In this document: positions 52,616-63,665 of the stretch, in pieces
Position numbering within the stretch: the stretch's first letter is position 1
Layout: every line of letters begins with the position of its first letter
Source: Onchidella celtica
Taxonomy: Eukaryota; Mollusca; Gastropoda; Systellommatophora; Onchidiidae
Reading direction: 5' to 3'
Assembly (NCBI GenBank): GCA_963931925.1
Contig: OZ007581.1
Location: 19,893,947 to 19,957,946 of the forward strand
Length of the DNA: 64,000 nucleotides
Notes under the pieces: model-generated
Databases searched by the model: none
What the model was told of the DNA's origin: nothing
Seen by the model: the letters and a program-made list of their open reading frames with translations, nothing else
Made by a program: the position numbers and the translations under genes

Positions 52616-54782
52616 TAGTTCGTTCCAAAATTCATGTCCACAGAAAAACTTTATTTTCTCAAAAAAGACTTTACATTCAAATTTGAGATTTTGCATGCAG
52701 TGTTAGAATTTCAATGACGTTATGAATCCGAAAAATGAAATTTGCAGCTTTTATAGTTTTCACAAAGCGGTGAATTCCTTTGATCTTTTCGGCTTTTTTT
52801 CTTTCAGATAACAGCAGATTGAAGAATATTTACTGTAATGACAGTTTTACTGCATTATCGCGCTGGTTTGTCAGTGGCGTAGCAAACAGGTGTAACAGGG
52901 GGGCCATGAGCCGCCTAGGGTCATAGCCTAATAGTAATACAACTGTTTATGGGATTGATTCAACAGGTGGAGCGAGGTTGATTTGGCATGTCAATATAAA
53001 GTTGTGCCGTATGTTTAGATAGTATGTTTGATTAGTTGTCTAGCTCTGAATCCAACGATTCCAGAGGATTGATAATAATATTTGGTTGGATGAAATTAAG
53101 TCCGTCGTTTTGCCAATATTCTTCTTCCAAACGTATTGTATGGTCTTCGCATTTGGTGAAAAATTCTCTGTCAATTTCTTTAATAGCTGTGCAGGCAATT
53201 TTTTCGACGTCTGACATCTTGAACGTTGTATTTTCCATAGCGACCTTCCCTTTGACTTTAGCCCACACGAGTTCAATGGGGTTGAGATGTGAATGGTAAG
53301 GAGGCAATCGCAGGCTTGTGTGTCCAAATTGATGGAGATAATCTTGTCGACCTCGAATATTATGGGCTTCTTATTTTTTCGCACGAGAAAGCAACTCTGG
53401 TTTAAGATGAGCTGAAAGGAATATTTTCCTTCATCAGCCATGCCTTGACATCGTCTTTCTTGCTACTAGATGTTGGAGTTTTATCATCGTCTAACTTGAT
53501 GTTGTGGTATGATCCGTTGTCCATAACCAAACATGAAGGTCTGTCCAGTGAAGGAAGAAGAGAATGTTCCAACCAGTTTTTAAAAATTGTTCCATTCATT
53601 TCTGCATGATAGTCTCGATTATCCGTTGAAATTGAATTATAAACGAGCTCTGAGTTTTGGATGAGCCCCTGATTTCTGCTTCCAGCATGCGCTAATATAA
53701 TTCTATCACCTTTACTGGTAGGAATATTTCTCCTGTGCTTTCCGTCTTTGGATTGCCATTCCTTGTCATATGTATGGTGAGCATTGACCCATGTTTCGTC
53801 CAGGCAGACAATATCAAAGCCATGCGTGCGCTTTTCCTTTATTTGACGCAGGTACTTACTCCTCGTTTCCACTAGGTGCGCTCTTTCACAAAGTAAGTTT
53901 CTGCCGGATGAAGATTTCTTGAATGCAAAGCCCATGCTTCTAACAATCCTCCACAAATGTGTTTTTGAAATTTGAAATCCATTTTTTTTCTGAAGATGAG
54001 ATCTAAGCTTTCTCAAAGTGACAAATTCTTCCCTCTGAAACATGCTTTCAATTTCTCGCTTTATCACGTCCTTATCAAAATCATCTATCTTCTCCTTTCT
54101 TCCTCTTTTCGACGGGGTGGACGCAGTGTCTGATTCCTGCAACCATCTTTTGAGAGACTTTAGACCAATTCCCAAAGCATATCGAGTCCTTTTAAATGGG
54201 TCATTGATGTTAACATAAAGACAGCCACGTCTTGTTTCTCGTGTGAAATATCGGAACAATTTCAAAGCAATACTTCTAACTGTAGTAAATTTGTACTTCA
54301 ACGCCATAATAGTGAAATATAGTGTGATTGATAATGAAAAATACGAGTTTCAACGGATTGAATAAAAACGCCACTGAAAGATTCAGCTGTTGTATATCAA
54401 TGGTGCGTCAGCGTGACCTCATAAGTTATTGAACGGAAGGCACGTTTTTCTTGGTGCACACATTCTGAACGTAGGGGATTTCATTGTAATTACAAGTGTT
54501 TTTGTTCCCGACTTTCATGATTTCCGTTCATTTGGAGTGAGTCAGCACAAATTGAGAAAATTTAGTAGTGTATACTATCTAATATTCTACTCAGTGTGTT
54601 GCTGTAGTATTTTATATAGCGTTAAGAGACAAATTTTAAAACTGCTGGTCTTTTAGGGGTGTAAAAAATATTGTTTAACGTCATGGATATCCTAAACATA
54701 CATACAAATTTTTACTTTAGTCAAACAGACAGTTTAAAAGATATAAGACAATTGCCATGGTCATGAATTTCGGAACGAACTA
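52616..54782 (-). mobile_element. IS630/Tc1-like DNA transposon, 2.17 kb
   Basis: Terminal inverted repeats TAGTTCGTTCC(A/G)AAATTCATG of about 21 bp with one mismatch, flanked by TA on both sides (52614-52615, 54783-54784), enclose a broken DDE transposase. The TA target duplication fits the Tc1/mariner/IS630 superfamily. Confidence 0.82.
53032..54307 (-). pseudogene. DDE transposase (IS630/Tc1-like), frameshifted
   Basis: 301-codon N-terminal piece (54307-53402): helix-turn-helix region (ALGIGLKSLKRWLQES, LRKLRSHLQKKNGFQISKTH), first catalytic Asp in IVCLDETWVNAHH, second in CLVMDNGSYHN. The frame breaks at about 53400; a middle piece is in another frame, and the end resumes at 53307 with MPPYHSHLNPIELVWAKVK, containing the third acidic residue (Glu). 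At least two frameshifts, so inactive. Role when intact: cut-and-paste transposition. Confidence 0.83.
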
Positions 54783-54784
54783 TA

Positions 54785-55190
54785 GTAAGCCATATCATAT
54801 ATAGGATAACTGACATCAAACTAACTTAATCTTGCAAACAGACTTCGCTTTTCCATGTCGCAAAATAAAATTGGTTTGATGTCAGTTACCAATGGAAAAG
54901 TGACTATTAACACACTTAAAGTGTGTCAATACTCGGAACTAAATAGATCGCATTGTTTGACCCCAATTTTATAAAGTTTGTTACATAAGCGTAAAAAAAA
55001 CAACAACAAATAAGTAAACAAACAAACAAACAATGGTAGAGGTTTTCAGCAGTGACATACTATCAAGGAATTAGTGATTAAATTTTCACTAGATGTTTTT
55101 TTTTGCCGTGACTTCGTTAGTTCTTAACGGTTATTGGTAGGGGAGCATAAAATTTACATAGCAAGCTATAACAGTGAACGCAACTCGGTA
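54785..55190. other. Spacer with a 15-bp hairpin
   Basis: TAACTGACATCAAAC (about 54808) and GTTTGATGTCAGTTA (about 54874) are exact inverted copies 50 bp apart. Nothing else assigned; 55190-55410 is AAT-rich microsatellite. Confidence 0.5.
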
Positions 55191-55450
55191 TTTTGTCTAT
55201 TCTGCTTTGTAATTAGTCTTCGATCCTACAACAATAGCCTGATAACAATACTGATATAATAATAATAAAACAATAATAATAATAATAATAATAAATCTAA
55301 TAATGATAATAATATAATAATAAATACTACTACTACTTGTACCACTAATAATATAACAATAATAATAATGAATAATAATATTATAATAATAATAATAATA
55401 ATGTATACATTTTTTTAAAACACAAATTGAAACTTTAGGTAAAGTAATAG

Positions 55451-55783
55451 CAGAGAGTATAGATATATAGAGAGGGTTCACTATTGGTCAATTTGCACTG
55501 CGAGACATGAGAGGCGCCTCGAAACCATTGTTAGCATGGAGCAGAAAGTAGGTCGCTGCGGTAAAAAATACCCGTTTGTGCATTTCCACGTGGCGTAAGA
55601 GCTTACAAACGGCTCTAAATAGTTTCATTCAGCCCAAAAATATAAACAAACCACACTAAACAGATATGCACACTATCTTTGGTGAAGAAGGTCTCTTTCA
55701 ATTCTTCAATTTCTTGTTTACCGCAGCGACCTAGTTTCGCAATTTGGAGGAGGTGAACCCTCTCTATACATCTATACTCTCTG
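55451..55783. mobile_element. 333-bp MITE, 31-bp TIRs, 7-bp TSD
   Basis: The ends CAGAGAGTATAGAT(A/G)TATAG are inverted repeats (30 of 31 bp match) and GTAATAG is duplicated on both sides (55444-55450, 55784-55790). Internal sequence is related to 50876-51079. No coding capacity. Confidence 0.82.
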
Positions 55784-55821
55784 GTAATAGACAATGCTTT
55801 CTGTCCTTGACGTCTCTTCTA

Positions 55822-56532
55822 TCTATACAAAAAAAATGTAAGAAAACCCCTTTGTTCCCTATGGACTCAAAAACTACTGGACGTATTGAACTGAAATTTG
55901 GCACACACAATTGTACGATACTGACCAGTGTTCCTATGTACATAGCATAAAAAAGCTTATGGGATTCGTGAGTTATTCCAATAATGCGATAAGAATGGAA
56001 CAGTAAATTTGCGAGAGCGTTTGATCCGAATTGTACGTTCGTTAACCTATGACCTCTTTCTTTGTTAGTCGCTTTTTCACTTCCGGCCACGGAATTCGAT
56101 TCATAATCACAGTAGTGTCTGTGAGAGCTAGATCTAGCATGCACTGATGCAGCATGCCCCCTAAAAAACGTACTACCGGTAGGCATACTAGTCTCAAATC
56201 GCTGTAGTTTTTTTTTATTGGAAATTTATTGTTTCGCCATCATTCAGATCCATTTCGAGTCATGGTTCGCCATTTTAAGGTTTCGTTATCATTACCTGCG
56301 ATGTGTTCACTATCAAACACACTAAACCTTTGCGCAAATCATGCAGTTGTACGGGATGCGCAGGGAGTCAACTCACAAAGGCAGAGCAGTAAGACTTATT
56401 TAAAAACATACAAACAAAAATAAAATAAACAAATAGGAACAGGCCAGATGAAGCAGGTCCATAATAACCACCCAGAACTGAAACCAATATTCAAACCGAT
56501 TTATCCCCGGCAGGGCCGGGGACCTCAGCTAG
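55822..56532 (+). mobile_element. Helitron-like element, first unit of a tandem pair
   Basis: Starts TCTATACAAAA after an A and ends in a GC hairpin CCCCGGC-AGG-GCCGGGG followed by ACCTCAGCTAG. The TC start, 3' hairpin and CTAG end match non-autonomous Helitrons. The internal AAAACTACTGGACG...ATTTGGCAC block is also typical. ORFs inside are not conserved between the two units. Confidence 0.75.
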
Positions 56533-57225
56533 TATACAAAAAAAATGTTAGAAAACCCCTTTGTTCCCTATGGACTCAAAAACTACTGGACGTATTGAAC
56601 TGAAATTTGGCACACACACTTGTACGATACTGACCAGTGTTCCTATGTACATAGGCATAAAAAAGCTTATGGCATTCGTGAGTTATTCCAATAATGTGAT
56701 AAGAATGGAACAGTAAATTTGCGAGAGCGTTTGATCCGAACTGTACGTTCGTTAACCTATGACCTCTTTCTTTGTTAATCGCTTTTCCACTTCCGGCCCC
56801 GGAATTCGATTCATAATCACAGCTAGATCTAGCATGCACTGATGCAGCATGCCCCCTAAAAAACGTACTATCGGTAGGCATACAAGTCTCAAATCGTTGT
56901 AGTTTTTTTTATTGGAAATTTATTGTTTCGCCATCATTCAGATCTATTTCGAGTCATGGTTCGCCATTTTAAGGTTTCGTTATCATTACCTGCGATGCTT
57001 TCACTATCAAACACACTAACCCGTGCGCAAATCATGCAGTTGTACGGGATGCGCAGGGTGTCAACTCACAAAGGCAGAGCAGTAAGACTTATTTAAAAAC
57101 AAACAAACAAAAATAAAATAAACAAATAGGAACAGGCCAGATGAAGCAGGTCCATAATAACCACCCAGAACTGAAACCAATATTCAAACCGATTTATCCC
57201 CGGTAGGGCCGGGGACCTCAGCTAG
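56533..57225 (+). mobile_element. Helitron-like element, second unit
   Basis: Begins TATACAAAAAAAATG immediately after the CTAG of the first unit, and ends with the same hairpin (one G-T change) and CTAG. Over 95 percent similar by eye, minus a few small deletions (for example near 56819). Confidence 0.75.
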
Positions 57226-57740
57226 TTCTGAAAACGCTCGCAAAAAATTCTTAAAGTTTAGAATTTTAATTGTCCAGACTGTGATATTTGGTCACCAAAA
57301 TCTGCTTAGATGCACATAATAACGTCACCATTCAATGCATTGCACGCCCAGGAAGCGGAGATGAAGGAAGAGTCCCACCCATTTCATTCATTTCGGTCGG
57401 ACGGAAAAGCATCAGCCAATATCTGTTTCATGTGTGTAGAGGTGTCTCTGTGGGAGAACTGCGAAAGTAAGACTAGTAGCCCACTGAGTTAAGTCTGCTT
57501 TTTAGACGTTTGCAGACGCTTTGTACCATCTGTCCACGACTTACTGCTTGCATGTAGCCAATCCAGTGGTATTTAGGAGGATACCGCCCACGGCTGTCGA
57601 ATGGCAGTCTGTTTCAGATTCACGTCAGTTTTAACGCAGACTTGAAACTCCTTTGAATCAACCAGATCTAGATCTAGATCTAACAAAAATCGACTTATTT
57701 CATTCTAAGTAAGATTATGGTAAAAAGAAAAATTTGTATA
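57226..57740. other. Spacer without recognised gene
   Basis: Contains short ORFs (60 codons) with no recognisable motif. Begins directly after the Helitron pair. Confidence 0.4.
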
Positions 57741-59195
57741 AAATATGTAATAATAATAATAATAGTAAATAGAATTTCTATAGCGCATTTCTAATAAAAT
57801 TATTACTCAGTGCGCTGTACATTGCATCAATAACTCATGCATACACTTTCCAAATCTCATACTAAAACACGCACTCTCATCCATACAAACTTTCAGTTTT
57901 ACACACATAGACGCTCTTAGTCATATAACACTAGCTTATATAATCAATTGTAACATCAAAGTACAGAATAGAATTTTGAACATTTAAAAGTTTCGGAGGA
58001 AAAGGTGATGTTTTACGCTTTTCTTAAAGCTTTCAAGATTCGGTGATTCACGAATGTTCAAGGGTATCTGGTTCCAGACAAAAGGTCCAAAATAGTTGAA
58101 GGATCTATGGCCTATAGTTTTATAGTTTTTAGATGGGATTCTTAGGATTGTTTTGTCACTTGATGATCTTAGTGAACGAGATGGTGTGTAAACTTGTAAA
58201 GAATTTTTGAGATAGCTGGGTGCGGTGTTATTTAAACATTTATAGCAAAAAACAGCAATTTTGTATGTAATTCTTTCTGTTATAGGAAGCCAGTGCAGTT
58301 CTTTTAACAAAGGCGTAACGTGGTCAGCTTGTTTTTTCTTGGTAATCAATTTGGCTGCGTTGTTTTGAATGGCTTGAATTTTAGACAGTTTATCTGATGT
58401 TATTCCAGCAAGAAGAGAATTGCAATAATCTGTTCGAGATAAAATGAGTGAAGTAACTAAAGCTTTGGTAATGGCTTCTGTGAGGAAATTTCGAACTCTG
58501 CTGATGTTTCTTAGTTGGAAACGTGCATTTCTGCAAATATTATTTACCTGGGAATTGAAAGACATATCAGAGTCAAAAAGAACGCCTAGATTTTTTATGC
58601 ACAAAGATGATTGTATGATATGTCCGTTGATGTTCAATTGGATGTTTGGTAGATCACTTATCTTAGCAACATAGGAGTTCGTACACAACATGACTTCAGT
58701 TTTATCTTCATTAAGTTTTAATCTATTGCTGTTCATCCATTCTTTTACTTTGATGATACAATTGTTGGTACAAGAAATTAGATCTGAAAGATGATCTACG
58801 TGAGAACTTTTATAAATTTGACTATCGTCTGCATACAGGTGATATTTCCTATCAAAGCTTGTCAAAATATCAGTGAGAGGCTGAGTGTACATGACAAACA
58901 AAATGGGACCTAGGACAGAGCCCTGAGGTACACCACAATCTAAAAGAACCTCATCAGATGACTCATTCCCGATGGTTACACATTGATACCTATTGGTTAT
59001 ATATGACCCAAACCAACGCAAAGCCGCCCCTGAAATCCCAAATGTTGTTTCGAGGCGTTCTAACAAAATAGCATGGTCGATGGTATCGAAAGCTGCGGAT
59101 AAGTCCAAAAGAGTGAGGAGGCAAACGTTCTTTTCGTCCAAACTATCTAAAATATCAGATGACACATGTAGTATAATGTATCGAAGGCTGTATTT
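57740..59195 (-). mobile_element. LINE E: CR1/L2-like retrotransposon, 5'-truncated
   Basis: RT ORF followed by a 3' UTR with GCGCACTGAGTAATAA and GCGCTATAGAAATTC and an ATT tail (about 57740-57760). The endonuclease and N-terminal RT are missing; the 5' break is near 59195, 230 bp before gene C. Confidence 0.83.
57984..59165 (-). CDS. LINE E reverse transcriptase, C-terminal two thirds
   Basis: 393 codons open without stops. TLLDLSAAFDTIDH, CGVPQGSVLGPILFVMYTQ, the catalytic HLYADDSQIY, NEDKTEVMLC, NLGVLFDSDMSF, TDYCNSLLAGI, LHWLPITERITYKI, FGPFVWNQIPLNIR, and a KHHLFLRNF end. Longer and better kept than LINE D. The reported start is a GTG inside the domain, reflecting 5' truncation at insertion. 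Confidence 0.87.
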   Translation of the reverse strand: MSSDILDSLDEKNVCLLTLLDLSAAFDTIDHAILLERLETTFGISGAALRWFGSYITNRYQCVTIGNESSDEVLLDCGVPQGSVLGPILFVMYTQPLTDILTSFDRKYHLYADDSQIYKSSHVDHLSDLISCTNNCIIKVKEWMNSNRLKLNEDKTEVMLCTNSYVAKISDLPNIQLNINGHIIQSSLCIKNLGVLFDSDMSFNSQVNNICRNARFQLRNISRVRNFLTEAITKALVTSLILSRTDYCNSLLAGITSDKLSKIQAIQNNAAKLITKKKQADHVTPLLKELHWLPITERITYKIAVFCYKCLNNTAPSYLKNSLQVYTPSRSLRSSSDKTILRIPSKNYKTIGHRSFNYFGPFVWNQIPLNIRESPNLESFKKSVKHHLFLRNF

Positions 59196-59428
59196 TATGT
59201 GTTAACATACCCGTTAGCGAATGGATGCAATAGTGTACATTGGTATAAATATGGGTTTGCAGATACATAGTTTATATTGCGAGCAGGCAATGTTGTGTGT
59301 GCAGTTGCAGAGATGTTATTCAGTGTATGTAGGTAATGTCACACCAACACGCTGCTGTCACTTCTGTTTCGACTTTCATTTTTCAAATGCAGGAAATCTT
59401 GGCCAGTTAATGTGACTGATGAAGTTGT

Positions 59429-59474
59429 ATGGCTAGGATACATCTACTTCTGGTCATTGTCTCTCTGATTGCAG
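59429..59474 (+). CDS. Gene C exon 1: signal peptide
   Basis: Encodes MARIHLLLVIVSLIA plus one base of the next Gly codon, then the donor GTATAC (phase 1). Nearly identical to the signal peptides of genes A and B; 46 nt. Upstream, a GCAGGAAAT stretch resembles the GAGGAAAT in the 5' flank of gene B. Confidence 0.73.
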
Positions 59475-60606
59475 GTATACGTGTCCGGCTTGTTGTCTTT
59501 GCAGTAAATGTAACCGTAGGAACAGTTCATCAAGAGATATCAGTGACAATGTAAGGAGTGAAACAGATCAAAGCTGGTGTAGGCGCCAGACTGATGGCTC
59601 GCCGCCCATAAATTTTGCTTCACACTAACACAATCAGCACTGCACAGACGGCGACCCAGCGGGATGCACCGAACAGTGCCTGTTGTGCTAGAGTAAAGCA
59701 AAATGTACGGGCGATGAGCCACCGGTCTAGAACCTATACCAGCCTTATCCTGTTTTAACTCCTGACAGTGGCAAAGTCTGAACACACTTCATATGCCCAA
59801 GTTGTTTTACATCCCCCTCCCTCCATGTGGTTGATGGATATTTCTAGACGGATTTTCTTCTTTGTTATCATTCTGCCTGTAGCATGTCTATCGCCTGTGC
59901 TGATTGCTAGCATTGTGGTGCCAACGTGCTTTCTGATAACTGAAACTCAAAAATAGAAAAAAAAAAAAAAGCCATACTGCCACTGTCAAAAATAGAGGTT
60001 TGGATAACTATATTTTCGCGAAACTGGCGCGTAGACAGTATCCCCCATAGATAATTCTATAGTTGTGGCTTAAACTTTACTAAGGTCCTGAGGAACATTC
60101 ATAGCAATTTGGTTATGTATCAAATTTAAAACGGCAGTTACGGGATCCAAACCATAATTTTTCAAACATTCAAAACTAGTAGCCTTAAAGCTTTACGCCT
60201 AGTGCCTAAACATGGCCGGAGTTAAGCTGACATTGACACTATGTCAAGAAGTTATTGAAAACTTAACTACCATAAGCTGTGCATATTCTTTTAATGATAA
60301 ACTTAAGGCGCTTTTCTTGGCAGGTCTTGGTTTACAATACATTCCTCAGATGCTCCCCTTTGTCTACTGTTGAAGTGGCAAGAAAGAGAAAGCATTTACA
60401 TTTAAGGGAAATTATGACACCCCCCCCCCCATTCCAAAAAAAAGACGCATGCAACTGTAACATTTACAATCTGCAATAATAATGCTATTACATTGCTTAC
60501 AATACCAAAGATATACATCATACATTCAGTTGCTAATCACAAATATATCTCCTTTTCCTTCTGGCCTCCATGATTTAAATACTGTCTCTTTGGTTCTCTC
60601 AATCAG

Positions 60607-60791
60607 GTACCGTGAGCCAAAACATTGAATTAACTTATAGAGACAGAGGACGTTGTCAAAATGGGTTTCCTACCTCAAAAGATAGTTTGTCGCTGGAGGC
60701 TTTTTTGCACTTTGGTCGAGCGAGGACATCTGACTTTGAGAGAATGGCGGATGTGTATGTAGGCACGAACAAAATCCCGTATGCCAAGTTG
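60607..60791 (+). CDS. Gene C exon 2
   Basis: 185 nt between CTCAATCAG (phase 1) and GTGAGT (phase 0). It encodes VSQNIELTYRDRGRCQNGF, LEAFLHFGR, SDFERMADVYVG and IPYAKL. It is diverged from A and B (the NGS sequon is lost, RGRC instead of NGSC), but Cys-x-N-G-F, Asp-Phe and ADVYVG are retained in register. The preserved length and reading frame argue that it was under selection for some time. Confidence 0.68.
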
Positions 60792-61639
60792 GTGAGTATT
60801 CCCTGTAACTCTGTTGCTACTTGTATGTATGCACCTCAAGCGGTTTGCGTTAGGGGTGCGTCCGTTTACGTACCTATCCCTAACCCCTTCTTATCCTCAA
60901 CCCTAAATCTTATCGAATCCCTAACCCTGTCCACCCCCCCCCCTTTGGAACCAAAAAACAGGAGAAAAACAAAAACAAATTCAGACAAAATAATTAAATA
61001 ACGCTGTTGTTTACGAATATTTCGTGAGGGGCTCTCTAGCTCTGGGGTCACAAAAGGCTTTATGCGTGCCCCTAAAGCAAAAAAATTGGTGGACGTAGGC
61101 CTTTGTAACAACATTTTTATGCGCAAGTGCTTGGGTCCCGTATGTAGCCTACTTGTAACAACATTCATGTTAACTTATACTATCAACAGTTACTGTAAGG
61201 TTTGTGTCTGTAACCCTAAGGCACTAGTCGAATTGATCGGTTGATTAGTTGGATGGTGACGTCACGATATTGAGTTTCTGGGAGATCCAACTAGTTGGTT
61301 GGTGCCCAGGTCTCATTGGAACTGATGGCGTCATCATCCAAGTAGTTGGCAGATCGACATCGGCCAAGGCGCGCCTGGGCTAAAGGTTGGAAGGAACAGC
61401 ACGTGGTCACTATTGGATCATTTTCTTGTCTGTGGGTGGATCAGGCCCTGTCGCTATTCAGATTATTAAAAGTTGGTTGAATTAGTGACGGAGTTCTACT
61501 GACTGGTGAGAAACGGTGACTAAAGCGTAACACCCGATAAGGTGTCTGACAGAAGGTCTACGGGTCTCAATAAGAGACAGGGAATAAGGAATGGGGAAAT
61601 AAGAGCAAAAAACAGGTCTCGAACCAGTACTCAGCTCTG

Positions 61640-61860
61640 TACAGAAGCAACAAGTGAAATGATTAGGACACCTCATAAGAATGCTTCCAAATGCACCACC
61701 TCAAAGGGCATTGACATTGAAATGCAATGGCAGAAAACCCAGAGGGCAACAACGCAAACAGTGAAGTGATGACATTAAAGAGACGCTTGCAGTTCGCCGC
61801 AAACCCTGCCAGAAGCGGCGTCCTCTCCGTGGTACAAGAGGCAGCCACGATGAAGGAGAA
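61640..61860 (+). pseudogene. Decayed LINE RT C-terminal fragment in gene C intron 2
   Basis: One frame reads GHLIRMLPNAPPQRALTLK, CNGRKPRGQQRKQ, then after a stop DDIKETLAVRRKP. The GHxxRM...R.P.G...DD pattern is that of the region following the RT domain. Confidence 0.5.
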
Positions 61861-62048
61861 GAAGAAGGAGGTAGTCTTGCCTCAGTCCGATTACTTGGAA
61901 TTAACCTGTTTGCTCATAGGAATGGCATCGTCCCGATATAGGTCTGCTAGTTACGATAAGGCTCCGCCGTCGGTCTGATGTAGGAAATTCGCTCCCGTCA
62001 ATTGTATTTCACTCAAACACAGTAGGCACTGCCAGTGGCATCCCGCTT

Positions 62049-62626
62049 GGTCGAGGTGTGGGCAGTGCCTACTGTGTTAGTGGTTAGCAAACTTTACAAG
62101 CTGCGAGCCACCAGATGGCGCCTACACCAGCCTTGGTCTATTTCAACCGTAAGAACGCTGGCTGGGATATTGTCTGATAACATTTTGTACTTTTATTCTG
62201 AACTTTGATGAGTTATTTGTGCATTCGCGCAAACAGAAACTAAAATCAATTCTAAATGATTGCTCCCACCCCTTGTTCTATAAGATAGTCCGACCCCAAA
62301 GAAGTGGAAGGATACTGTATTTAAATACAAACAGAGAGCGCTATAGACAATCTTTTTTGCCATCCGCAGTTCGAGGTAGCAGTGTTTCCTGGTGTAGTAC
62401 ATGCTGTTGTTAGTTTTTCCTAATGGATTGTTCTTACAGTGCGTGCGTGTGAGCAATGTTCTTACTTGTTGGTAATGTCATGTGAGCCATGTGCGTGTGT
62501 GCGGCGTGCGTTAAAGACCTGTAGGTCTTAGATATTGTATTTGTAATGTTCCTGGAAACAGGACAATAAAGTCATATCTTATCTTATCTTATCTTATCTT
62601 ATCTTATCTTATCTTATCTTATCAAC
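62049..62626 (+). mobile_element. 5'-truncated LINE 3' end with (TTATC)n tail, abutting gene C exon 3
   Basis: Encodes LNDCSHPLFYKIVRPQRSG and RYRQSFLPSAVRG, a LINE C-terminus related to but distinct from the 17.6/50.2 kb family, then a 3' UTR (GACCTGTAGGTCTTAG) and about nine TTATC units. The tail ends eight bases before the exon 3 splice acceptor. The left boundary is approximate. Confidence 0.7.
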
Positions 62627-62631
62627 TTCAG

Positions 62632-62854
62632 CAATGCATACTCCGATTTCGTCAAGGTGAGTGCACTAACCGGGCTCTGACGAGGCCAGCCTGCTGGTGT
62701 AATGCGATTACAAACGGTGGCAAAACTTACGTGGCCAGAATCAATATCCTAATAACCGATGATCTAGACGGCAAAACAGTCTCAGTCAAATGGATGTCAA
62801 GAATTAGTTGGTATGCTTTACAATCATCCTCAACACCCCCCTTGCGGGTTTATG
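62632..62854 (+). CDS. Gene C exon 3: Cys-rich segment
   Basis: 223 nt, acceptor AACTTCAG (phase 0) and donor GTAAGT (phase 1). Product: QCILRFRQGECTNRAL, ACWCNAITNGG, TYVARINIL, DGKTVSVKWMS and LRVYG. Same cysteine spacing and terminal strand as genes A and B, one residue longer. Only the last eight acceptor nucleotides are like the paralogues; directly upstream is the (TTATC)n tail of a LINE fragment, which now forms the pyrimidine tract. Confidence 0.72.
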
Positions 62855-62979
62855 GTAAGTTTTCCTCACTGTGGCCCAAAGCGCATTGGGTCTAGTCTGT
62901 TTTGTTTTCTTTGTAAAAATGGAGATAATCACTTCTTGCACTGAACGGACGATATCAGGGTCTCAGTTCTTGTTCATTA

Positions 62980-63250
62980 TGTGAGAGCTTTTAACTAATA
63001 ATATGTAGAAAAGGTATGACAAATGCACACTCTGATACTTGTTTAAGCTGCGTTGTGGCACTATCAAGCCGTTTCACAATTCCGATTTATTCCAACTCCT
63101 TATCATCATACTAAAGCCACAAATATCTAACATCGGATTTCTCGGTTGTGCAAAAAGTGGAATGGGAACAAACAAGAAATTGGTCGGGATAATTTTGTTC
63201 CTGATACAACAGTTAAAAAAAGAGTTCATGTGACAGGCCACTTAAACATT
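62980..63250. repeat. Gene C intron 3 block shared with 51700-52400
   Basis: Blocks AATGCACACT(C/T)TGA, AAGC(C/T)GTTTCACA and GTTGTGCAAAAAG are shared in order with 51700-52400, where a LINE fragment and a MITE interrupt them. May mark a decayed fourth gene copy near 52 kb or simply a dispersed repeat. Confidence 0.45.
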
Positions 63251-63665
63251 TCATAATATCATAGCCTTGCCATGTTAGCATTAATTTACCTTTCTGATGG
63301 TCGTAGGCTTGTTCAAGGGGAGTGACGAACTGAAGGCGTATATGAAAAGAATACGGGAGGAGGGTGTCGCCTAGGTGTTCTATAGAATTATTAGAATGTC
63401 TTGCTTTTTTTTTTTAAAATACGCTTATTTCCATCTGAACTTCCTGTAATAATACACTGCATTGGTCTTACACACCGCGATAGCCAGAGAGGGCTGTTCA
63501 CAATAGTACGGTATTTCAACTCTGTACGCTTAGTACGAGCCTTGGAATTTCATTTGCCATCAGAGGCACAGGGATCACCACAAACTCGCCAAAATCTAGC
63601 ACACGTACTTTATGGACGGTCTTGTATGTAAAATCACCCCGTAATAATAATTGTTTCCAATCTAG

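Noticed and set aside
55764..56881. Two similar ORFs (140 and 101 codons) on the minus strand
   Set aside because: They are antisense readings of the two Helitron-like units; similarity reflects the element, and the frame is not conserved.
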